Positions 1-6,703 of a DNA stretch of 11,348 nt are shown piece by piece. A program made the position numbers and the translations under genes. The stretch spans positions 1 to 11,348 of the forward strand of contig DWVA01000331.1 of NCBI GenBank assembly GCA_019120475.1, read 5' to 3'. The notes below the pieces were generated by a model. The model was not told the DNA's origin, did not search any database, and saw only the letters and a program-made list of their open reading frames with translations. The stretch is from Candidatus Blautia intestinipullorum (GTDB lineage: Bacteria; Bacillota; Clostridia; Lachnospirales; Lachnospiraceae). Numbering within the stretch: the first letter of the stretch is position 1; each line of letters opens with the position of its first letter.

Positions 1-2
1 AA

Positions 3-923
3 GGTCAGAAGAACATCTACACAGTAAGAATGTATAACAGTTCCACGAAAGCAGCCGGAAGATACAATACAAACGGCGTATCCGTAACAGTGCCTAATGC
101 GGCAGCAACCGTCAAGACTCCCGGCAAGCCGGTGTTGACTAAGATTGCCACATCCGGTTATAACAAAGTTATCATCAACTGGAACAAAACATCCAACGCT
201 ACTCATTACCGGATTTATTACAAGACCTATGGTGCTTCCTCCTGGCATCTGATTGCTACTGTAGGCTCCGGCACTACTTCCTACACACATACTTCTTCCA
301 GTAAGTATCCGCTGGTACAGGGACGGAAATACACATATACCGTCCGTGCTTACAACAGCACTTACAAGACCCTTGGAAGCTACGACAGCAACGGTCTGAC
401 AGTAACCATTCCGAAACAGCAGCATCAACACAGCTACCAGGCAATAGTAACAACGGAACCAACCTGTACAACCAATGGTGTAAAGACCTATACCTGTACA
501 GGCTGCGGAGACACCTATACAGAAGCAATTCCGGCAACCGGCGAACATCACTGGCAATATGAAGGGACAGACGTACCCATGTCATGGCAAGACGAAAATG
601 GAGTTCAGGTTTCCAATGAGGTAAGAGTAACTTCAGTTACCTGTTGCACGATATGCGGATATTTTTATGGAAATCAGGTAACAAACAGCGACTTAGTCTT
701 TGACCGTTACTGGCTGCACACAGATGAACCTGGTCCCTGCTATGGTAGAGGGTATACGGTTCTACCCGTCTACGCCCGCTATGAATTGTATGAATGTCCA
801 GATTGTCAAACATTTAAACGCGGAAAACTGGCTTATTATCACTATCGTTGGGATGACAGGTTTGACCATACCCTTACACAAGAAGAAATTGACGAACTGG
901 GCCTTCCCCAGCCGGAACTTTAA
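3..923 (+). CDS. Cell-surface fibronectin type III protein, C-terminal part (5' end outside window)
   Basis: The reading frame is open to the window edge, so this is the C-terminal 306 residues of a longer protein; the internal Met at 30 is not a credible start. Visible residues 1-30 are the end of one FN3 domain. About residues 38-137 form a complete second FN3 domain, and both end in near-identical strands (YTVRxYNS...NGxxVTxP), showing tandem repeats. From about residue 138 a His-rich linker leads to a motif common in secreted Firmicute proteins (EPTCTTNG, then CTGCG, then IPATG). The tail carries three CxxC pairs (residues 165/168, 215/218, 265/268) and ends without an LPXTG anchor or membrane helix. 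Family knowledge suggests an extracellular protein that binds the cell wall or host/plant polymers, but the catalytic or binding head lies outside the window, so no specific function can be given. Confidence 0.85.
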   Translation, partial: GQKNIYTVRMYNSSTKAAGRYNTNGVSVTVPNAAATVKTPGKPVLTKIATSGYNKVIINWNKTSNATHYRIYYKTYGASSWHLIATVGSGTTSYTHTSSSKYPLVQGRKYTYTVRAYNSTYKTLGSYDSNGLTVTIPKQQHQHSYQAIVTTEPTCTTNGVKTYTCTGCGDTYTEAIPATGEHHWQYEGTDVPMSWQDENGVQVSNEVRVTSVTCCTICGYFYGNQVTNSDLVFDRYWLHTDEPGPCYGRGYTVLPVYARYELYECPDCQTFKRGKLAYYHYRWDDRFDHTLTQEEIDELGLPQPEL

Positions 924-953
924 AATAATCAGAAGAAAACTTTGCCAACCTTC

Positions 954-969
954 GGAATACAGGTATTCC
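954..969. repeat. Short perfect inverted repeat GGAATAC-AG-GTATTCC
   Basis: Two 7-bp arms separated by 2 bp lie 31 bp after the stop of the FN3 protein. No T-run follows, so it is not a terminator. It could be a protein-binding dyad or an RNA hairpin that protects the mRNA 3' end. No function can be assigned. Confidence 0.4.
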
Positions 970-1042
970 AAAATGTAGAATTGACCTATACGACACCCAA
1001 CGAAAAATTCTTCAACGGAAACATACTCTTAGTTTAACAAAC

Positions 1043-1087
1043 GGGGAACTGGTTACAATTTGTAACCAGTTGATTCCCTGCTTTTTT
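1043..1087 (+). terminator. Rho-independent terminator of the FN3 protein gene
   Basis: Perfect 12-bp arms (AACTGGTTACAA at 1047-1058 and its complement at 1060-1071) flank a single central base. A GGGG/TCCC extension lies outside the stem and a six-T run sits at 1082-1087. It lies about 120 bp past the stop codon, oriented for the + strand gene. The bases between the stop and the stem hold no credible gene. Confidence 0.85.
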
Positions 1088-1137
1088 AGTCGACTTTTCA
1101 AAACTTTCCAATAATTACTTGCTCCACGGGTAGTTTC

Positions 1138-1154
1138 CTGTTCTGTCAGAACAG
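1138..1154. repeat. 7-bp hairpin CTGTTCT-GTC-AGAACAG
   Basis: Perfect arms with a 3-base loop lie between the + strand terminator and the 3' end of the GNAT gene on the minus strand. No T-run follows on either strand, so it is not a standard terminator. It may end or stabilise the GNAT transcript, but this is only inference. Confidence 0.3.
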
Positions 1155-1191
1155 CAACCACATCTACAATGGAAAAATACCATAATTCCCA

Positions 1192-1665
1192 TTATTTACC
1201 GTAATACTTCTTTTTCATCACATAATTTGTAAGTAAGATCCCCTGTCTCTCCACCTGCTGCTCTTTTACGACACGATAACCTCTTTTTTCAAAAAACGGG
1301 CGCGCCGTTATGGAAGCGTGGGTGATGATATTTCCTGAAATCATCTCTTCCAGCCGATCGCAGATTGCAGTTGCAATCCCTCTTCTCTGACAGTCGGCGT
1401 GAACATACAGACGGTCAAGATATCCTGTTTCATCTATGTCGCCAAATCCAGTGATCTTCCCGCCTTCAACAGCGACAATACTGTAATGCTCCAGAAGAGA
1501 TCTGTTCCATTTTTCCAGATCCGCCTGCTCCGGCGCCCAGACATCCAATTGTTCTTTCGTATAATCCGCCGAATTGACTCTGTGAACCGTCCCGTAGAAC
1601 AACTCCGTGATTTCTTTACAGTCCGACGGGCGGTATTGCCTGATATCTGTTTTTTCATTCTTCAT
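1192..1665 (-). CDS. GNAT-family N-acetyltransferase
   Basis: This 157-residue protein is the usual length for a single-domain GNAT enzyme. The acetyl-CoA binding motif is clear at about residues 92-98 (CQRRGIA), preceded by the central strand YLDRLYVHAD (82-91). The FFEKRGY motif at about 124-130 is the typical C-terminal GNAT signature. The N-terminus (IRQYRPSDCKEITELFYGTVH) matches the subgroup often annotated as putative YafP-like acetyltransferases; its substrate is not known. An AAAGGGA sequence lies about 11 nt before the ATG. The gene starts 29 bp after the stop of tcdA on the same strand, so the two are probably cotranscribed. It is expected to be cytoplasmic. Confidence 0.9.
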   Translation of the reverse strand: MKNEKTDIRQYRPSDCKEITELFYGTVHRVNSADYTKEQLDVWAPEQADLEKWNRSLLEHYSIVAVEGGKITGFGDIDETGYLDRLYVHADCQRRGIATAICDRLEEMISGNIITHASITARPFFEKRGYRVVKEQQVERQGILLTNYVMKKKYYGK

Positions 1666-1694
1666 ACGTCATAAAATCCCTTTATTATATTTCA

Positions 1695-2393
1695 TCAATC
1701 CACTTTAACCAGATCTTTAATCACTTCCCCGGCTATGATCAGCCCAACCACGGAAGGCACGAAAGCCACGGAAGCGGGAACGGTATTTTTGACGACCGGC
1801 TGCTCCTTGGAATACACTACCTTCAGCTTCTTTATCCCGCGTTTTTTCAGCTCCCGCCGCATCACCTTCGCCAGAGGGCAGACCGACGTTTTATAAATAT
1901 CCGCCACCTGAAAAGCTGTGGGGTCCAGTTTGTTGCCTGCGCCCATACTGCTGATAATGGGAACGCCCGCTTCCGCCGCCTCCATGACGAGCTGGATTTT
2001 GGCCGTGACCGTATCTACCGCGTCCACCACATAGGAATACTGAGAAAAATCAAATTCATCTTTCGTCTCCGGCAGATAAAAACATTTGTGCACATTCACC
2101 ACCGCTTCCGGATTGATATCCAGAATACGCTCTTTCATAACATCCACTTTATATTTTCCGATGCTGCTCTCTGTGGCGATGATCTGTCTGTTCAGATTGC
2201 TCAGGCAGACTTTGTCGCTGTCCACAATATCCACAGCGCCTACGCCGCTTCGCACCAGCGCTTCCACCACATGGCCGCCTACGCCTCCGATCCCGAACAC
2301 AGCCACCCTGGCTTTTTTCAGTTTCTCCATAGCCTGTTCTCCCAGAAGGGCCTCTGTTCTGGAAAATCTGTTCTCCATAATCATTTGCTCCAT
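1695..2393 (-). CDS. tcdA: tRNA threonylcarbamoyladenosine dehydratase, ThiF/E1-like (TcdA/CsdL)
   Basis: Family role: ATP-dependent cyclisation of t6A37 in tRNAs to ct6A, in the cytoplasm. The protein (232 residues) opens with the family signature FSRTEALLG (residues 10-18). It has the nucleotide-binding loop GIGGVGG (34-40), the acidic residue after strand 2 (VDSD, 57-60), the NRQ motif (68-70), DAVD (124-127) and a C-terminal CPLAKVMRRELKKRG segment around Cys172. It is somewhat shorter than the E. coli protein (about 268). The start is uncertain. The first ATG has no ribosome binding site, but the GGAG inside codons 1-2 lies 9 nt before Met6 (2378), and MENRFSRTE is the more usual family N-terminus; Met6 is probably the true start. 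GNAT follows 29 bp downstream. Confidence 0.9.
   Translation of the reverse strand: MEQMIMENRFSRTEALLGEQAMEKLKKARVAVFGIGGVGGHVVEALVRSGVGAVDIVDSDKVCLSNLNRQIIATESSIGKYKVDVMKERILDINPEAVVNVHKCFYLPETKDEFDFSQYSYVVDAVDTVTAKIQLVMEAAEAGVPIISSMGAGNKLDPTAFQVADIYKTSVCPLAKVMRRELKKRGIKKLKVVYSKEQPVVKNTVPASVAFVPSVVGLIIAGEVIKDLVKVD
2388..2391 (-). promoter_or_regulatory. Ribosome binding site supporting a tcdA start at 2378
   Basis: GGAG on the minus strand overlaps the first annotated codons and sits 9 nt upstream of the in-frame ATG at 2378-2376. No comparable sequence precedes the ATG at 2393 (upstream bases are AAAACTAAAATTA). This favours the shorter tcdA product starting MENRFSRTE. Confidence 0.55.
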
Positions 2394-2435
2394 TAATTTT
2401 AGTTTTTACCGGTGCGGGTTTTTCCCGGTTTTTCA

Positions 2436-2441
2436 ATTATA
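2436..2441 (-). promoter_or_regulatory. Possible -10 element for tcdA
   Basis: A consensus TATAAT lies on the minus strand about 43 bp upstream of the first tcdA ATG. No good -35 hexamer lies 16-18 bp further upstream and there is no TGn extension, so this is a weak assignment from one element only. Confidence 0.35.
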
Positions 2442-2594
2442 CGGCCGACGCTGTACAACCCGCTCTTCTGTGCGCCAGCGCCAACTTAATATTAACATTC
2501 CCAGATACCAGAATCAACTTTGTCTTTTGCCTCCTCCTGCAATCCTGAAATTTCTAATACTTTACAAATTTTTTTCATGGATTTTCCAGGTTCG

Positions 2595-2603
2595 TGTTAT
2601 AAT
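2595..2603 (+). promoter_or_regulatory. Extended -10 promoter of the UMF1 transporter gene
   Basis: TGTTATAAT is a perfect extended -10 element (TGn plus TATAAT). The -35 region is poor, as is common for extended -10 promoters. Transcription would begin near 2610, giving a leader of about 65 nt before the ATG at 2676. Confidence 0.6.
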
Positions 2604-2610
2604 GCATAGA

Positions 2611-2658
2611 GGAAAAGACTGTTTTTACAGCCGCTCTTTTCCGGTACAGCATAAAGAG
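2611..2658 (+). promoter_or_regulatory. Foldable 5' leader of the UMF1 transporter gene
   Basis: GGAAAAGA (2611-2618) pairs perfectly with TCTTTTCC (2635-2642) and encloses a smaller hairpin CTGT-TTTT-ACAG (2619-2630). An alternative stem pairs CTCTTT (2634-2639) with AAAGAG (2653-2658), which abuts the AAGGAG ribosome binding site at 2659-2664. The two folds share bases and exclude each other. It matches no riboswitch class I recognise, so any switching role is inference. Confidence 0.35.
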
Positions 2659-2675
2659 AAGGAGTTTTTAGTGAA

Positions 2676-3908
2676 ATGAAATTCAGACTGAATTCTATGG
2701 AAAAGAAATGGATCCTGTATGATGTGGGTAATTCCGCCTTTACTCTTCTGGTATCCACTATTATGCCCATCTATTTTAATTATCTGGCCGATCAGGCGGG
2801 TATTTCTGAAGTAAATTATCTGGCGTACTGGGGATACGCCACTTCCGCGGCCACGATTATCGTCGCTTTGCTGGGTCCCGTCCTCGGAACCGCCTCAGAC
2901 ACGAAAGGCCGCAGGAAAAAAATATTCCTAGCTTCTCTTCTTGTGGGAGCCATCGGCTGCGTATTTCTTGGCTTTACACAGTCCTGGCTGTGGTTTATCC
3001 TCTTATTTGTGATCGCCAAATCCGCCTACTCCCTGAGTCTGGTAGTTTACGATTCCATGCTTCCGGATATCACCACGGAGGAGCGCTCTGACGAAGTATC
3101 CGCCCAGGGGTACGCCTGGGGCTATATCGGAAGCTGTATTCCCTTTATCCTCAGCCTTCTTCTGGTGCTGTTTTATGAAAGTCTTGGCCTCACCATGAAA
3201 ACAGCCATGGGAATCGCGTTCTTCCTTGTTGCGGTGTGGTGGATCGCCATGTCCGTGCCCCTTTTAAAAAGCTACACCCAGACACATTACCAGATCGTAA
3301 CCTCCGGCAGCAATCTCGCCGCCAGCTTCCGCCGGCTGGGCGGTATCTTCAGCGAACTGAAAGAACGCCGGAAGGTTCTGTTCTTCCTGCTGGCGTTTTT
3401 CTTTTATATTGACGGCGTGTACACTATCATCGATATGGCGACCGCTTACGGAACGGCTCTGGGGCTGGACTCCACCGGCCTGCTCCTGGCTCTTCTGGTA
3501 ACGCAGATCGTAGCCTTCCCGGCAGCCCTGATCTTCGGCAGGCTTTCCCGGAAAGCGCAGTCCTCCAAACTGATCATGATCTGTATCGGCGCCTATTTTC
3601 TGGTCGCCCTGTACGGGATCATCCTGGAAAAGCAGTACCAGTTCTGGATCCTGGCGGTCGTAGTAGGTATGTTCCAGGGCGCGATCCAGTCGCTCTCCCG
3701 CTCCTACTTCGTAAAGATCATTCCCGCGGACAAGTCCGGAGAATTTTTCGGACTGTATGATATCTGCGGCAAAGGAGCCTCCTTCGCCGGCACCATGCTG
3801 GTTTCTATCATCAGCCAGTTAAGCGGAAGCGTCAACCTTGGCGTGGGCGCACTATCCGTCATGTTCCTGATCGGATTCCTGCTGTTTCTGAAAGCGGATA
3901 GAATATAA
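2676..3908 (+). CDS. MFS transporter, UMF1 (Atg22-like) family
   Basis: The 410-residue integral membrane protein has about 12 hydrophobic segments, the normal size and topology for UMF1-type carriers. The N-terminus carries the family signature WILYDVGNSAFTLLVSTIMP. The MFS loop 2-3 motif appears as LGTASDTKGRRKKIF (about residues 71-85). SRSYFVKIIPADKSGEFFGLYDICGKGASF near residues 340-370 is the conserved C-terminal half of the family. Substrates of bacterial UMF1 members are largely unknown (yeast Atg22 exports vacuolar amino acids), so no substrate is claimed. AAGGAG lies 11 nt before the ATG. A GTG just upstream is followed at once by a stop and is not used. The gene is monocistronic, with its own promoter and terminator. 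Confidence 0.9.
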   Translation: MKFRLNSMEKKWILYDVGNSAFTLLVSTIMPIYFNYLADQAGISEVNYLAYWGYATSAATIIVALLGPVLGTASDTKGRRKKIFLASLLVGAIGCVFLGFTQSWLWFILLFVIAKSAYSLSLVVYDSMLPDITTEERSDEVSAQGYAWGYIGSCIPFILSLLLVLFYESLGLTMKTAMGIAFFLVAVWWIAMSVPLLKSYTQTHYQIVTSGSNLAASFRRLGGIFSELKERRKVLFFLLAFFFYIDGVYTIIDMATAYGTALGLDSTGLLLALLVTQIVAFPAALIFGRLSRKAQSSKLIMICIGAYFLVALYGIILEKQYQFWILAVVVGMFQGAIQSLSRSYFVKIIPADKSGEFFGLYDICGKGASFAGTMLVSIISQLSGSVNLGVGALSVMFLIGFLLFLKADRI

Positions 3909-3945
3909 AACATCTGTATTATTGACATGTTTATCAAATATAATC

Positions 3946-3979
3946 ACCGCCGTACAGCAATTCCTGTACGGCGGTTTTC
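3946..3979 (+). terminator. Rho-independent terminator of the UMF1 gene
   Basis: ACCGCCGTACAG (3946-3957) and its exact complement (3964-3975) form a 12-bp GC-rich stem with a 6-base loop, followed by a short T-run. It sits 38 bp after the stop codon. On the minus strand no T-run follows the stem, so it is mainly a + strand terminator, although phnX converges on it. Confidence 0.85.
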
Positions 3980-3985
3980 TGTTGT

Positions 3986-4000
3986 CAGGGCATACCCTGT
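3986..4000 (+). repeat. Second small hairpin CAGGG-CATA-CCCTG after the terminator
   Basis: A perfect 5-bp stem with a 4-base loop is followed on the + strand by TTTCTTCT. It lies 10 bp past the main terminator and 30 bp before the phnX stop on the other strand. It may back up the first terminator. The T-tract is interrupted, so the call is weak. Confidence 0.35.
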
Positions 4001-4029
4001 TTCTTCTATTATCTTTCTATAATGCCTGA

Positions 4030-4806
4030 TCACGCGCCCAGATAATCCGCCAGCTCCTCCAGTGTATAAACGACTTTATCCGCGCCCGCTTCCAGGAATT
4101 TCTTCACGGTTTCCCTGCATTTGTCCTGCTGCGCTTTGAAATCAAGAGCCTCGAACTCCTCCTGCGTCAGCCCCATCTCAGAGCTTCCCACCAGCACGCC
4201 CACGCTGAATGCGCCTGCGTTTTTTCCTTCTTTGACATCGGACACTGTATCGCCCACCTTGATCACTCTGCGCACATCCTGAATCCCAAGGACCTCCATG
4301 TTCCGGTAGATCATATAGGGATATGGACGGCCTTTCTGATTGGTAGAATCCGGGCTGAACCAGACATCCGGCGCATATCCTTTTTCCTTCGCGGCCGGAA
4401 CCACGATTTCCATCATCTTATCGTTGTAGCCTGTGGTTGATCCTATGGCAAAGCCTTTCTTCCTGAGACGTTCCACTGTTTCCACAACTCCCGATTTGGG
4501 GTCGGAATAGAGATGAAGGATACTGAGAAGTTTGTCCTCAAAAATTCCGAAAAGCTCATTTACATTTTCTTCCGTGGGCTCGCTGCCGTATTTTTCTGTC
4601 CAGCAGGCTCTGATCCTTGGCATATTCAGCATAGTCCTGATATGATCGATCTTCAGCATTCCCATGGGTTCGCGGACTTCCTCCATTGTCGGGTCGATCC
4701 CGTAATGACGGAATACTTCCACAAACGCCCGCACAGGCGCAAAACATCCGTAGTCTACTGTCGTTCCGGCCCAGTCAAAAATAATACATTCAAAATCTCT
4801 GCTCAT
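4030..4806 (-). CDS. phnX: Phosphonoacetaldehyde hydrolase (phosphonatase)
   Basis: It cleaves the C-P bond of phosphonoacetaldehyde to acetaldehyde and phosphate, the second step of AEP catabolism, in the cytoplasm. The 258-residue HAD-superfamily protein has the phosphonatase form of motif I, FDWAGTTVD, with nucleophile Asp11 and Ala instead of the second Asp. Lys52 in EPMGMLKIDHIR is the Schiff-base lysine of the cap domain (Lys53 in the B. cereus enzyme, from family knowledge). Motif II is STTGY (123-127); GRPYPYM (159-165) and VGDTVSD (184-190) complete the site. All key residues are present. The frame extends upstream to an ATG at 4827, but AGGAAAGGG (4815-4823) lies 8 nt before the ATG at 4806, which also gives the normal family N-terminus. 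The gene follows phnW by 54 bp with no promoter visible, so the two are cotranscribed. Confidence 0.96.
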   Translation of the reverse strand: MSRDFECIIFDWAGTTVDYGCFAPVRAFVEVFRHYGIDPTMEEVREPMGMLKIDHIRTMLNMPRIRACWTEKYGSEPTEENVNELFGIFEDKLLSILHLYSDPKSGVVETVERLRKKGFAIGSTTGYNDKMMEIVVPAAKEKGYAPDVWFSPDSTNQKGRPYPYMIYRNMEVLGIQDVRRVIKVGDTVSDVKEGKNAGAFSVGVLVGSSEMGLTQEEFEALDFKAQQDKCRETVKKFLEAGADKVVYTLEELADYLGA

Positions 4807-4814
4807 GATAAATT

Positions 4815-4823
4815 CCCTTTCCT
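4815..4823 (-). promoter_or_regulatory. Ribosome binding site that fixes the phnX start
   Basis: Minus-strand AGGAAAGGG ends 8 nt before the ATG at 4806-4804. The alternative ATG at 4827 lies upstream of this site and has no Shine-Dalgarno sequence of its own. Confidence 0.75.
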
Positions 4824-4860
4824 GCATCTTTCTATGAAATCAGTTCGTCTTTTTGATCCC

Positions 4861-5955
4861 TTATTTTGTGCTTTCCAGAAACTCCCCGATAAGATCTGTT
4901 ACTTTTATAATATCTTCTTTATAGATTTCTCCGATATTTCCGATACGGAAGGTTTCCGCCTCCGTTACTTTTCCCGGATAGATCGCGTATCCTCTGTCCT
5001 TGATGTAATTGTACATATCTGAGAATTTGAAGTTATAGTTTTCCGGGTAGAAGAAGGTCGTAATGATCGGTCCCTGGTGTTCTCTGTCAATATAAGTATG
5101 GATTCCCATTTCTTCCATTCTCTTAATAAGAAGCTCGTTATTTTCTTTGTATCGTCTGCTTCTGGCCGGAATGCCGCCTTCCTCTTTCAGTTCTTTCAAA
5201 GCCTGTGCAAACGCAAGTACCACATGGGTTGGAGAAGTGAATCTCCATTTTCCATCCACTTCCATTGTTTTCCACTGGTCGTACAGATCCAGAGAAAGAC
5301 TCCTTGCTTTTCCTTTGCTCTCCTCCAGCAGCTTCCTGTTCGCAATAATGAAGGAGAATCCCGGAACGCCCTGGATACATTTGTTGGCGCTGCTGATGAT
5401 AAAGTCGATTCCCCAGTCTTTTACCGGAATATCCACTCCTGCAAAGCTGCTCATAGCGTCTACGATGAACACACGGCCCATTTCTTTTACCACTTTACCT
5501 ACGGCTTCGATATCGTTGAGAATACCGGAGGTCGTCTCGCTGTGGACCATAGCCACATGAGTGATCTTCTGGTCCTTTTCCAGCATATCGCGGATCACCT
5601 CAGCCTTTGGAACCTGATTATAATGCTCATGATAAATAGCATAATCAATTCCTGCATGTTTTGCAATATCTTCCATTCTTTCTCCATACGCGCCGTTCGC
5701 CGCGATCAGAAGTTTTTCCCCGCTTCCGATCACGCTTGTCAGAACAGATTCCACTCCAAAGGTTCCGCTTCCCTGCATCAGGACAGCCGTGTACTCCTTC
5801 TCGTCCACATGAGCAAGCTCCAGAAGCTCTCTGCGGATTTCCTGAGTGATCTTCTTATAATCATCGTCCCAGGTGCAGTGGTCGAACATCATTTCCTTCT
5901 TCACGGAATCTGTAGTGGTCAAAGGACCAGGAGTCAGTAATTTGTAGTACTTCAT
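4861..5955 (-). CDS. phnW: 2-aminoethylphosphonate:pyruvate transaminase
   Basis: It transfers the amino group of AEP to pyruvate, giving phosphonoacetaldehyde and L-alanine, with PLP as cofactor; its product is the substrate of PhnX next door. The 364-residue length is normal for this class V aminotransferase. The N-terminus YKLLTPGPLTTT is the substrate-binding signature. GSGTFGVES (62-70), HSETTSG (138-144), the PLP-contacting Asp166 in FIVDAMSS and the PLP lysine Lys192 in SSANKCIQG are all present. The ORF is intact. The oddity is upstream. The ATG sits inside the preceding ABC ATPase reading frame in another phase, with a 95-bp overlap, and the bases before it (AACAGAGTTCTGATCAAAG) contain no convincing ribosome binding site. 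This suggests its native leader was lost, so the translation level is uncertain. Confidence 0.96.
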   Translation of the reverse strand: MKYYKLLTPGPLTTTDSVKKEMMFDHCTWDDDYKKITQEIRRELLELAHVDEKEYTAVLMQGSGTFGVESVLTSVIGSGEKLLIAANGAYGERMEDIAKHAGIDYAIYHEHYNQVPKAEVIRDMLEKDQKITHVAMVHSETTSGILNDIEAVGKVVKEMGRVFIVDAMSSFAGVDIPVKDWGIDFIISSANKCIQGVPGFSFIIANRKLLEESKGKARSLSLDLYDQWKTMEVDGKWRFTSPTHVVLAFAQALKELKEEGGIPARSRRYKENNELLIKRMEEMGIHTYIDREHQGPIITTFFYPENYNFKFSDMYNYIKDRGYAIYPGKVTEAETFRIGNIGEIYKEDIIKVTDLIGEFLESTK

Positions 5956-6565
5956 CTTTGATCAGAACTCTGTTGGAAAGAGTAAGCGCTTCTTCGGGAT
6001 CGTGGGTCACAATGATCGTGGTCAGATGATATTCTCTGGCAATGATTTTGATCCTGTCCTTGATAGACTCCTTGATCACGCCGTCCAGAGCGCTTAAAGG
6101 CTCGTCTAAAAGAAGGATCCTCGGCTTCATCACCATAGTTCTTGCCAGCGCAACTCTCTGTTTCTGTCCGCCGGAAAGCTGGTCGATCCTTTTATTCAGA
6201 TGTTCCGTAAGTCCCAGAAGCTCGATCAGTTCCTGCACCTCTTCTTTTGAGGAAATATCCGGTTTATTTCTCAGGCCGTAGGTGATATTTTCATAAACAT
6301 TCAGATTCGGGAAAAGAGCGTAGTCCTGAAATACAATGTTGAATCCTCTTTTTTCCATAGGAACGTTTGTAATGTCCTCTCCGTTAAAAATGATCCTTCC
6401 GCCGTCCGCGTCGGCAATTCCCAGGATCAGATTCAGAAGAGTGGTTTTTCCGCATCCGGAAGGTCCTAAAATAGAAACGATTTCTCCGTCTTCGATATCA
6501 AGATTAATATTTTCCAGAATGGTAACGCCATCATATACCTTTTTCAGATTTTCCAGCTTTAATAT
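5861..6565 (-). pseudogene. Truncated ABC transporter ATPase of a phosphonate-type importer, decaying
   Basis: The ATPase core is intact. Numbered from the open frame beginning at 6643, Walker A is GPSGCGKTT (60-68), Q-loop Gln106, signature LSGGQ (156-160), Walker B ILLLDE (176-181), D-loop SALD and H-loop His214. From codon 230 the frame simply reads phnW in the wrong phase for 31 residues and stops. The regulatory C-terminal region that importer ATPases of the Pot/Fbp/PhnT type carry (total about 340-370 residues) is absent, and no permease or binding-protein gene follows. At the 5' end a strong GAGGAG lies 6 nt before ATA (6565-6563), where homologues begin M-L-K-L-E-N, so the start codon appears mutated. 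A TTG at 6589 behind AAGAGG is an alternative start. The ATG at 6643 lies upstream of the promoter and is excluded. Role by context: AEP uptake. Probably non-functional, although a short ATPase could still be made. Confidence 0.75.
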
Positions 6566-6610
6566 GTTTTTCTCCTCTTTTTTCTTCAAAAAACCTCTTG
6601 AAACACCGCC

Positions 6611-6639
6611 ATTATAGCAACCGTTTTTCAGACGCTCAA
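6611..6639 (-). promoter_or_regulatory. Promoter of the phosphonate (ABC remnant-phnW-phnX) unit
   Basis: On the minus strand TTGAGC (6639-6634) is followed after 17 bp by TATAAT (6616-6611), preceded by TGC, giving an extended -10. It lies between the rpiR terminator and the ABC reading frame. Transcription would start near 6604, so the phn unit is transcribed separately from rpiR. Confidence 0.75.
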
Positions 6640-6644
6640 TCAAG

Positions 6645-6692
6645 AAAAAATAAAGACTATGTTAAGGGCATGTTAACTTAACATAGTCTTTA
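6645..6692 (-). terminator. Rho-independent terminator of the RpiR regulator gene
   Basis: Perfect 16-bp arms (6651-6666 and 6677-6692) flank a 10-base loop. On the minus strand the stem is followed by TTTTTTC. It begins 21 bp after the rpiR stop codon. The stem is AT-rich but long. On the + strand no T-run follows, so it acts for the minus strand. Confidence 0.85.
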
Positions 6693-6703
6693 CAATGTCA
6701 AAA

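Noticed and set aside
2408..2434. ACCGG...CCGGT hairpin with T-runs on the + strand, terminator-like
   Set aside because: No + strand gene lies upstream of it; on the minus strand it falls in the tcdA leader with no T-run after the stem. Probably incidental.
2086..2679. + strand open frames opposite tcdA, one running into the UMF1 leader
   Set aside because: They are shadows of TcdA on the other strand, with low-complexity composition and no family signature.
5077..5940. Long + strand open frame (287 codons) opposite phnW
   Set aside because: It is antisense to a clear PhnW with all catalytic residues, has no SD sequence or recognisable domain, and is His/Phe/Ser-rich as expected for the complement of a real gene.
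6566..6643. ABC ATPase start at the ATG at 6643
   Set aside because: This codon lies upstream of the -35 element of the only good promoter and has no ribosome binding site; the 26 added residues are unlike the family N-terminus.
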